Below are positions 46,840 through 53,626 of a DNA stretch of 64,000 nucleotides, piece after piece. This stretch comes from GCA-2737725 sp033763995 (GTDB lineage: Bacteria; Pseudomonadota; Alphaproteobacteria; Rhodospirillales; Rhodospirillaceae). Each line of letters opens with the position of its first letter. Position 1 is the first letter of the stretch. A program made the position numbers and the translations under genes. Where the stretch lies: assembly GCA_033763995.1 (NCBI GenBank), contig JANRJL010000008.1, positions 1-64,000 of the forward strand, read 5' to 3'. The notes below the pieces were generated by a model. It saw nothing but the letters and a program-made list of their open reading frames with translations, was not told the origin of the DNA and made no database searches.

Positions 46840-47631
46840 CTAGCCGATGCCCTTGGTCCAGCCGCCGTCGGCGGTGACGGCCGTGCCGATCATGTTGGCG
46901 GCGCGGTCCGAGGCGAGGAACACGATCAGTCCGGCGATATCGGCGGGCTCGGCCAGTCGCCCCAGTGGAATCTGACTGGTGTAATCCTTCTCCACTTCGG
47001 CGATGGAACGACCCGAGCTTTGCGCCAGGCGGTTCATCAGAGTGGTCCAGCGTTCGGTGCGCGTCGGGCCGGGGTTGACGGCGTTGACCACCACGCCGTG
47101 GGGGGCCGCTTCCTCGCCGACGCCGCGGGTGATGGCCAGCAACGCCGCGTTGGCCGCCGCCCCCGGCAGCAAGCGCGGCGAGGGTTGCAGCCCGGTGTTG
47201 CCGACGATGTTGACGATGCGGCCGTATTTTTGCGCGATCATGGCGGGCAGCACCGCACGCATCATGCGGATCGTGCCCATCACCTTGAGGTCGAAGCTTT
47301 CCTGCCAGACGCGGTCGGCCAGTTCCCAGAACAATCCGCCCTGAGATGCCCCGGCCGAGTTGATGAGGATGTCGATGCGCCCGAAGGTCTTGAGGGTTTC
47401 GCCAACCACGCCTGCGGCGGAATCCTCGTGGGTCAAATCGAGCGGCATGACGGCGCAGGGCGTGCCGTGGGCGCCGTGCAGTTCGGCCGCGAGCGTGTCG
47501 AGGTCGGCGCGGCTGCGCGCGGTGAGCACGAGCTTGGCGCCTTCCGCCGCCAGCAAGCGTGCGCTCATGGCGCCCAGCCCGCGGCTCGCGCCCGTGATGA
47601 CGGCGACTTTGTTTTTCAGCAGAAGGTCGAT
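46840..47631 (-). CDS. Short-chain dehydrogenase without a standard start codon
   Basis: A 3-oxoacyl-ACP reductase-like SDR. The complete fold needs codons upstream of the first ATG (47568): the frame reads IDLLLKNKVAVITGASRGLG before MSARLLAAEG, so the ATG would remove the first strand and the TGASRGLG cofactor motif. The only possible starts are ATC at 47631 (where homologues would have Met), CTG codons or ATT at 47655. The frame is the same as that of the J-protein gene, whose TAA lies just 8 codons upstream of the ATC. The NSAG motif and VVNAVNPGPTRTE are present, but the catalytic Tyr-x3-Lys position reads LLPGAAANAALL, without Tyr or Lys. Confidence 0.7.
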   Translation of the reverse strand: MDLLLKNKVAVITGASRGLGAMSARLLAAEGAKLVLTARSRADLDTLAAELHGAHGTPCAVMPLDLTHEDSAAGVVGETLKTFGRIDILINSAGASQGGLFWELADRVWQESFDLKVMGTIRMMRAVLPAMIAQKYGRIVNIVGNTGLQPSPRLLPGAAANAALLAITRGVGEEAAPHGVVVNAVNPGPTRTERWTTLMNRLAQSSGRSIAEVEKDYTSQIPLGRLAEPADIAGLIVFLASDRAANMIGTAVTADGGWTKGIG

Positions 47632-47655
47632 GGCGGCGGCTCCCGGCTCGCAAAT

Positions 47656-48282
47656 TTAACGGCGTTTCGCCGAAGATAGGGCCGAGCGCAGCGCTTGGTA
47701 AGCCGCGTTGATGGCCTTCATCCGCGTCTCGGCCTCGGCGCTGCCGCCGTTGGCGTCGGGGTGGTGCTGTTTCACCAACACCTTGTAGCGATGCTTAAGC
47801 TCCGCCAGCGTGACGGGGCCGTCGATGGCGAGAATGCGCAAAGCCCGGCGCGCTTCGCCGCTCAGGTTCTTGGCATCCGCCCAGGACTTCGCCTGACCGT
47901 TCGTCTTGGCCTTGGCGTCGAAGCTGGTGCCGGCACCCAAGTCGAGCGGATCGTGAACCCGCTCGGGCCGCCACGCCCGATAAGAGGCGTTCGTCCCGGG
48001 GCCCATTCTCCACGTGGGGCGTTCCCACGTGGCGGCGCGGCGAATTTCCTGCTCGATGTCTTCGGGCGTCATGCCCGCGTGATAGTTCCATTGCGCGTTG
48101 TAGGCGCGAATGTGGTCGAGACAGAACATCAAGTAGCTCGACAGCGTGCGGTCCTTGGGCGCGCGGTAATCGCCGGTCTTGTCGCAGCCCTGCCAGCCGC
48201 ACAGGCAGGCGGACGCGCCCGACGCCGCCCGCGTGCGCGGGGTCAAGGCGATGGTCTCGGATCTGAACATGGAGCGTGACAT
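47656..48282 (-). CDS. C-terminal J-domain protein
   Basis: A 208-residue protein. The N-terminal part has cysteines (CLCGWQGCDKTGDYRAPKDR), and the J domain is at the C-terminus (LKHRYKVLVKQHHPDANGGS with the HPD tripeptide). This is the alphaproteobacterial DnaJ-like protein found next to bolA and cobS. ATG at 48282 or 48270 may be the start. It is divergent from bolA. It probably stimulates Hsp70 ATPase, inferred from HPD. Confidence 0.9.
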   Translation of the reverse strand: MSRSMFRSETIALTPRTRAASGASACLCGWQGCDKTGDYRAPKDRTLSSYLMFCLDHIRAYNAQWNYHAGMTPEDIEQEIRRAATWERPTWRMGPGTNASYRAWRPERVHDPLDLGAGTSFDAKAKTNGQAKSWADAKNLSGEARRALRILAIDGPVTLAELKHRYKVLVKQHHPDANGGSAEAETRMKAINAAYQALRSALSSAKRR

Positions 48283-48377
48283 GGCGCGATTATCGGCATC
48301 CCTGGCGTCATCAACAATCTTGTTAATTCGTGGCATTTGTGCTTCGACACGGCCTCACCGGACCGAGGCCGAAATCC

Positions 48378-48656
48378 ATGGGCGTCTATCGCGACCGTCT
48401 CGAAGCGAAAATCAAAACCGCGCTGAACCCGACGGTTCTGCAGATCGTGGATGACTCCGCGTGGCATGCGGGACATACCGGCGACAACCCCGACGGCAAG
48501 GGCGAAACGCATTTCAAGGTCACAGTCGAGGCGGCGGCCTTCACGGGCCAAGGGCGGGTGGCACGCCAGCGCTTGGTCTATGGGCTGATCGCGGCGGAAC
48601 TGAAAGAGCGCGTTCACGCCATCGAACTGACGCTGCGCGCGCCAGGGGAAAAGTAA
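48378..48656 (+). CDS. bolA: BolA-family protein
   Basis: A 92-residue BolA protein starting MGVYRDRLEAKIKTALNPTV. The domain shows GETHFKVTVEAAAFTGQGRV then ARQRLVYGLIAAELKERVHA, with the conserved histidine in THFKV used for Fe-S binding with glutaredoxins. It is divergent from the J-protein gene and abuts the convergent DUF2889 gene with no gap. Confidence 0.95.
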   Translation: MGVYRDRLEAKIKTALNPTVLQIVDDSAWHAGHTGDNPDGKGETHFKVTVEAAAFTGQGRVARQRLVYGLIAAELKERVHAIELTLRAPGEK

Positions 48657-49229
48657 CTACGCGGGTGGCTTGGCCGCGACGTGAAACTGCGGAAACTCAC
48701 GCTCGACCAGCGGGCCGCGCGCGTCCCAGGCGTGGCAGGTGTCGATCAGCGGCGGTTTGACCTTCATTTCTTTGCGCGCATGCTCGTCGATCTTCGAGAA
48801 GCGCTTGCCGGCGAAGGTCTGGAACGCCGTGGTCGCGATCGGCCCCAGCAATTCCACCAAGTGCACGCAGCCGTTGACGCCGCCGAATTTTTCCTTGACC
48901 GCGCGGGTGAAGCCCGAGGTCATGCGCATGCCGATCAGGCCCTTGAAGGTCGGCGTGATGTCGGAACAAATCCGAAACGGCGAAAAGTCGGTCACCGCCA
49001 CGGCGTCGTGAATTTTCATGTGCTCGTCGTAGGTGATGCGCAGCCCCATGCCGTGAAGGGGTTCGCCCACGGCCACTTGCCCCCGGTCGCGGTTGGGAAA
49101 TGCATAGGACTTCACGTCGGTCATCCACCCGTCCACCTCCCACAGCCCGTCGGCGCGCTCGTAGCCTTGGCAGGTGACGGTACGGGTATGGAGTAGCTTA
49201 CGATCGGCCGTCGGTGTCGGCAGCGGCAT
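48657..49229 (-). CDS. DUF2889 domain-containing protein
   Basis: A 190-residue protein starting MPLPTPTADRKLLHTRTVTC. The DUF2889 signature is ERADGLWEVDGWMTDVKSYA, GMGLRITYDEHMKIHDAVAV and GCVHLVELLGPIATTAFQT. No catalytic role is known for the family. The start at 49229 is preferred over the upstream in-frame ATG. Confidence 0.85.
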   Translation of the reverse strand: MPLPTPTADRKLLHTRTVTCQGYERADGLWEVDGWMTDVKSYAFPNRDRGQVAVGEPLHGMGLRITYDEHMKIHDAVAVTDFSPFRICSDITPTFKGLIGMRMTSGFTRAVKEKFGGVNGCVHLVELLGPIATTAFQTFAGKRFSKIDEHARKEMKVKPPLIDTCHAWDARGPLVEREFPQFHVAAKPPA

Positions 49230-49352
49230 ATGGGGTCCTGTGCGCGCACCATGCGCGGGAAGCCGCACGTTGTAGGCGAGAACGTGCGGCCGCGGTAGCG
49301 CGTTTTGCGTAGACCCGCTATGCGTGGCCGACGATGGCCGTGGCGCGAGCGC

Positions 49353-49520
49353 CTAGTGGGGCGGATTTGACATTCGCCACCCTAGCTGCGCCGGAACCGC
49401 GTAGCGAATGTCAAATCCAAAGCTCCACTAGAAACAGACGGTTGGCAGTGGTCCTTTGATTCCAGCATTCGCAAGATCGTGCGCCGAAAAAGGATGCGAA
49501 TGCTGGAATCGGACCACTAG
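49353..49520 (-). repeat. Double-hairpin element, family 2, copy 2 (inverted)
   Basis: Hairpin 1: CTAGTGGGGC (49353-49362) and GGATTTGACATTCGC (49363-49377) pair with GCGAATGTCAAATCC (49404-49418) and GCTCCACTAG (49422-49431). Hairpin 2: AGTGGTCC (49447-49454) and GATTCCAGCATTCGCA (49458-49473) pair with TGCGAATGCTGGAATC (49495-49510) and GGACCACT (49511-49518). Read on the reverse strand it has the same order and bulges as 31998-32163. It begins 3 bp after the stop of the CBS gene. Confidence 0.9.
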
Positions 49521-49522
49521 GA

Positions 49523-49969
49523 TCAGGCGGTGCCGTAAGTTTCGCCGTAAATATAGGCGTTGCGGTCGCGCAGGTCCTGCTCCAATTCGGTGTTATAGAC
49601 CGCGTAGAGGTCGCGCACCGAGACCATGCCCACCACTTTTTCCCCGTCCACGACGGGCAAATGGCGGTAGTTGTGTTCGCGCATCATGCGGATCGCCTCG
49701 GAGGCCTTGTCGTCGGGCCCGAGCGTGTCGGGGTTGGGCGTCATGACGTCGCGCACCAAAGTAGTGTCGGGGTTGACGCCGGCCGCGATCACGCGCGCGG
49801 TCATGTCGCGCTCGGTGATGATGCCGACCAGCCGATCGCCGTCCATCACCAAAACCGCGGCGATTTTCTTTTCGCGCATGATCCGCGCCGTGTGGCGCAC
49901 GCTCTCGTTCGGGGCGACCTTGTGAAGGGTTTGTCCGCTGATGACGTCGGGAACAATCCGCCGGTACAT
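49523..49969 (-). CDS. Tandem CBS-domain protein
   Basis: A 148-residue protein made of one CBS pair: HKVAPNESVRHTARIMREKK to GIITERDMTARV, and TLGPDDKASEAIRMMREHNY to VVGMVSVRDLYAVY. Such stand-alone Bateman modules bind adenine nucleotides and sense energy state. The start at 49969 follows a strong AAGGAGG site. A double-hairpin element directly follows its stop. Confidence 0.92.
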   Translation of the reverse strand: MYRRIVPDVISGQTLHKVAPNESVRHTARIMREKKIAAVLVMDGDRLVGIITERDMTARVIAAGVNPDTTLVRDVMTPNPDTLGPDDKASEAIRMMREHNYRHLPVVDGEKVVGMVSVRDLYAVYNTELEQDLRDRNAYIYGETYGTA

Positions 49970-50100
49970 AAGCAACCTCCTTGCGCTGGTGAAGCACAAT
50001 GGGGCCGGGGGTCCCGTTCACGTTCTCAGCTGGGATCCTGTGGCGACCCCGATGAAGGCAAAGTGTGCGCCCACGCGCGGCTGCCGGTCAAGCGCGCGCC

Positions 50101-51414
50101 TTAACGGCCTGAGATCGCTTGTGATTTCTGCGCCTTGGCGACTTCCCGCGGCGGCGTGACGCGGATGAGGGTGAGCTGGTTACGCTGGCGCCGCAAGACC
50201 TCGAAGCGGAAACCATAGAACAGGAATTTCTGCCCGGGCTCCGGAATCATGCGCGATTCATGCAGCACCAGCCCGGCCAGGGTCGCGGCCGGCTCGTCGG
50301 GCAGTTGCCAATCCATCTCGCGGTTGAGGTCGCGCAGCGTCACGCTGCCGTCGATCAGGTACGAGCCGTCCGCCTGGGGCCGCACGCCGGCCACCGGCAG
50401 GTCGTGTTCGTCGCGGATGTCGCCGACGATCTCCTCGATGATGTCTTCCAGCGTCACGATGCCCAGCATGGTGCCGTATTCGTCGACGACGATGGCGAAA
50501 TGCTCGCGTCGCTCGCGGAAGGCGTTCATCTGGTCGAGCAGCTTGGTGGTGTCGGGAATGAACCATGGCGGCTGCGCCAGCGCCGTGACGTCGACGCGCT
50601 CGGCCTTGCCGTCGGCGGACTCGATGGCGCGCAGCAAGCTCTTGGCATGCAGGACGCCGACGATGTTGTCGGGCTGTTCGCGCCACAGCGGAATGCGCGA
50701 GTAGGGGCTGGCGGCGACCTGCTCGATCATCTCGCCGATGGGCAGGTCCGCATCCAGCGTCACGACCTTCTTGCGGTGGACGATGATCTTGCCCACTTCG
50801 ACGTCGGCTAGGTCCAGCACGCTGCGCAGCATGGCGCGCTCGTGCTTGACCTCTTCCTTCACCTTCTTCTCGCCCATCTGCATTTCGATGGTGCCGCGCA
50901 ATTCGGCGATGATCTGCTGCGCCGACATGGACCGTTGCGTCGAGATGCCGAACAGCCGCAACGCGCCGTTGACGAAAAATTCGACCGCGATGTTGAACGG
51001 ATGAAACAGCGTGACCAGCGCCGACATGGCGCCGCTGGTGTAACGCGCGACAACGGTGGTGTTCAGCAGCGCGTAGGTCTTCGGCAGGATTTCGCCGTAA
51101 ACGACGATCAGCGCGGTCATGATCGCGGTGGCATAGAACACGCCCTCGTCGCCGAAGGCCTCGATCATGACGCTGGTGGTCAGCGCGGAGGCCAGGATGT
51201 TGACCAGGTTGTTGCCGAGCAGCACGGTGGAAATCAGGCGCTCGCGATTGTCCAGCAATTGCACGACGGTTTCCGCGCGCGCATCGCCGTCCTCGGCCAT
51301 CTGATGGAACAGCGGCTTTGACGCGGCCGTGAGCGATGTTTCGGCGGCCGACAAAAAGGCGCCGCCCGTCAGCAAGGCCAGCACAAGAAGGGACATAACA
51401 GTCGTGGCGTCCAT
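50101..51414 (-). CDS. CNNM/CorC-type (HlyC/CorC family) membrane CBS protein
   Basis: A 437-residue protein with an N-terminal DUF21 membrane domain (MDATTVMSLLVLALLTGGAF, then LSAAETSLTAASK; about three to four segments), a CBS pair (~205-330; VVDEYGTMLGIVTLEDIIEE) and a C-terminal CorC/HlyC transporter-associated domain. It is implicated in Mg2+/Co2+ export. The start MDATT at 51414 fits the membrane domain. It follows aroB on the same strand. Confidence 0.92.
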   Translation of the reverse strand: MDATTVMSLLVLALLTGGAFLSAAETSLTAASKPLFHQMAEDGDARAETVVQLLDNRERLISTVLLGNNLVNILASALTTSVMIEAFGDEGVFYATAIMTALIVVYGEILPKTYALLNTTVVARYTSGAMSALVTLFHPFNIAVEFFVNGALRLFGISTQRSMSAQQIIAELRGTIEMQMGEKKVKEEVKHERAMLRSVLDLADVEVGKIIVHRKKVVTLDADLPIGEMIEQVAASPYSRIPLWREQPDNIVGVLHAKSLLRAIESADGKAERVDVTALAQPPWFIPDTTKLLDQMNAFRERREHFAIVVDEYGTMLGIVTLEDIIEEIVGDIRDEHDLPVAGVRPQADGSYLIDGSVTLRDLNREMDWQLPDEPAATLAGLVLHESRMIPEPGQKFLFYGFRFEVLRRQRNQLTLIRVTPPREVAKAQKSQAISGR

Positions 51415-51458
51415 GGCAGTCTCGTTCGTCGTGAGGTGAGTGTTCGCCGGTGAATGAT

Positions 51459-52610
51459 CTAGGCCGCAAGCGCGCTTTCGAGCGTGGCGCGCAGCGCCGG
51501 CAAGCCGACGTCCTGGGACAGGAACGCTTGGCCGATGCCGCGCACCAGCACGAAGGTCATGGCGCCGTCCTTGACCTTTTTGTCTTGGCCCATGTGCGCG
51601 ATCAGCGCCTCGGACGTCACGGCGCCGTGCACGCCGCGCTTTGGTGGGTTGATCTTGAGCCCCATGGCGGTGAAATGCTCGCGCACGCGCGTGGCATCGG
51701 CGGCGGGGCACAGGCCCAGGCGCACGGACAGATCGAAGGCCATGATGGTGCCCATGGCCACGGCCTCGCCGTGGAGCAAAGCCTCGCCGTAGCCGGTCTC
51801 GGCCTCCAGTGCATGACCGAACGTATGGCCGAGATTGAGCAACGCTCGCACACCCGACTCTTTTTCATCCGCGGCGACGATACGCGCCTTGGCCTCGCAA
51901 CTGGTCACGATGGCGTGGATCAGCGCGGAGGTGTCGTTGCCGTCGATGTCGAGCGCTTCGCTGGCGTGCGCTTCCAGCCACTCAAAGAACTTGGCATCGC
52001 CCAGCAAGCCGTACTTCACCACCTCGGCATAGCCCGCCAGCAATTCGCGGCGCGGCAGCGTGGCGAGGGTATCGATGTCGGCCAAGACCAAGCGCGGCTG
52101 ATGAAAGCTGCCGACCAGATTCTTGCCCGCAACGGTGTTGATGCCAGTCTTGCCGCCCACGGAACTGTCGACCTGGGACAGCAGCGTCGTCGGGATCTGG
52201 ATGAAATCGACGCCGCGCAGCAGGATCGACGCGGCAAATCCGGCGAGATCGCCCACCACGCCGCCGCCAAGCGCGACGATCATGGTGCGCCGCTCGCATT
52301 TGGCGGCCAACATGGCGTCAAGCACCTGCGCAAGCTGGCTGAAGCTCTTGCTGGCCTCGCCCGCCGGCACGACGACGTGATCGGCCGCGATGCCGCCGCG
52401 CGTCAGTGACGCCGTGAGCGGTTTCAGATACAGCGGCGCGACGTTGCTGTCGGTGACGATGAAGACGCGCTTTTGATGCAGCACCGGCGCGATCAACTCG
52501 TCGGCGCGCGCGATCAGCTTCGCGCCCACCAGAATCCCGTAGGACCGCGCGCCAAGATCGACCGCAACGGAGGCGGGGGCCGGCATGGTGGCGTGACCGT
52601 CGAGGCTCAC
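51459..52610 (-). CDS. aroB: 3-dehydroquinate synthase
   Basis: A 383-residue enzyme of the shikimate pathway that cyclises DAHP to 3-dehydroquinate using NAD+ and a metal ion. Motifs are VALGGGVVGDLAGFAASILL, TTLLSQVDSSVGGKTGIN and NLGHTFGHALEAETGYG with the metal-binding His residues. I place the start at GTG 52610, which overlaps the aroK stop (GTGA); ATG at 52586 is the alternative. Confidence 0.95.
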   Translation of the reverse strand: MSLDGHATMPAPASVAVDLGARSYGILVGAKLIARADELIAPVLHQKRVFIVTDSNVAPLYLKPLTASLTRGGIAADHVVVPAGEASKSFSQLAQVLDAMLAAKCERRTMIVALGGGVVGDLAGFAASILLRGVDFIQIPTTLLSQVDSSVGGKTGINTVAGKNLVGSFHQPRLVLADIDTLATLPRRELLAGYAEVVKYGLLGDAKFFEWLEAHASEALDIDGNDTSALIHAIVTSCEAKARIVAADEKESGVRALLNLGHTFGHALEAETGYGEALLHGEAVAMGTIMAFDLSVRLGLCPAADATRVREHFTAMGLKINPPKRGVHGAVTSEALIAHMGQDKKVKDGAMTFVLVRGIGQAFLSQDVGLPALRATLESALAA

Positions 52611-53191
52611 GGCGCGCTCGTCAAGGGCGCGCCCACGTGCCGTTCGAGGGCGTCGAGCGCGCGGCCCGCCGTGATGTTGGGATTGTCGACGCCGGTGTCG
52701 ATGGTGACGTCGGCCTCGGCGTAAACCGGATAACGCTGATCGATCAGTTTCTGCAGCGTCTCGCGCGGATCGCCGGTGTTGAGCAACGTGCGGTGCGAGC
52801 GGCCCTTGGTGCGCGCCACCAGCGTGTCCAAGTCCGCGCGCAGCCACAGCGACAGGGCGCGATCCTTGATGAGCTTGCGCGTCTCGGGGTCCATGAAGGC
52901 GCCGCCGCCCGCCGCCAGCACGCAGGGCGGTCCTTGCAGCAGGCGCGCCATGACGCGCCGCTCGCCGTCGCGGAAATGCGCTTCGCCGTACTTCTCGAAA
53001 ATCTCGGTCACGGTCAGCCCCGCCGCCTGCTCGATTTCGGCGTCGGCGTCGACGAAGGGCACGCCCAGCCGGGTGGCCAGGCGCCGGCCGATGTTGCCCT
53101 TGCCTGCCCCCATGAGGCCCACGAGCACGATGGTGCGCGGCAAGCGGCCGGGCAGTGCGTCATGCTGGTCATTCATCGGGGGACGTTCCAT
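52607..53191 (-). CDS. aroK: Shikimate kinase with an altered P-loop
   Basis: A 194-residue kinase that phosphorylates shikimate at the 3-OH, coupled by GTGA to aroB. The Walker A motif reads GLMGAGKGNIGRR; residue 32, normally Ser or Thr after the P-loop lysine (K31) and a Mg2+ ligand, is Gly (codon GGC at 53096-53098). The DADAEIE shikimate-binding motif, AAGGGAFMDPETR and the lid TKGRSHRTLL are otherwise normal. An ATG at 53176 is an alternative start. Confidence 0.92.
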   Translation of the reverse strand: MERPPMNDQHDALPGRLPRTIVLVGLMGAGKGNIGRRLATRLGVPFVDADAEIEQAAGLTVTEIFEKYGEAHFRDGERRVMARLLQGPPCVLAAGGGAFMDPETRKLIKDRALSLWLRADLDTLVARTKGRSHRTLLNTGDPRETLQKLIDQRYPVYAEADVTIDTGVDNPNITAGRALDALERHVGAPLTSAP

Positions 53192-53497
53192 TCATCTCGG
53201 CCGGATCACGCCGCGGGCGCCGGGTCGCCGTGTTTTCGCCACATCATTCGCCGCATTATGGGGCGTTCGTCTATGGCCATATCCTCAATTTAGGCTGAAA
53301 GGGTAGTGACTTCAAAGCAACACTCGTTGCCGGGCCCAATAGGCCAGCAGGATCAATGACTTTCATGGACTTTCGCGGGGGCCTTGCGTAGTGTCCGGAC
53401 ATATTTTTCGGGACTGTCCAGCTCCGGCCGCGTCCGCTCCAATCGACGCCGTCCCGGCAGCACAAGGGATCGTTTGTAACAGGGATCGTTTGATACG
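53192..53497. other. 306-bp divergent intergenic region
   Basis: This lies between aroK (reverse) and the small membrane protein (forward). It holds the perfect palindrome TGTCCGGACA (53392-53401) and a 12-bp direct repeat AGGGATCGTTTG at 53465-53476 and 53481-53492, just before the next ATG; the second copy supplies an AGGGA ribosome-site-like sequence. No clear promoter was found. Confidence 0.5.
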
Positions 53498-53626
53498 ATG
53501 GCTCGCATTCTGTTCGCTCTGGTGGTGATCATCCTTCTCGGCGGCGTGGCCTTCCTGGCCTCCTGGGACATGCCGCCCCCGACGGCGACCACCGAAAAAG
53601 TCATCTCCCATGAGCGCCCGCAATAA
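53498..53626 (+). CDS. Small single-span membrane protein (42 aa)
   Basis: MARILFALVVIILLGGVAFL, then ASWDMPPPTATTEKVISHER and PQ. One hydrophobic helix at residues ~4-22 is followed by a short proline-rich tail with the W-D-x-P-x-P pattern. Similar tiny proteins precede secreted proteins and xerC/xerD in other alphaproteobacteria, to my recollection. It overlaps the next gene by 17 bp, so translation is probably coupled. Function unknown. Confidence 0.7.
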   Translation: MARILFALVVIILLGGVAFLASWDMPPPTATTEKVISHERPQ

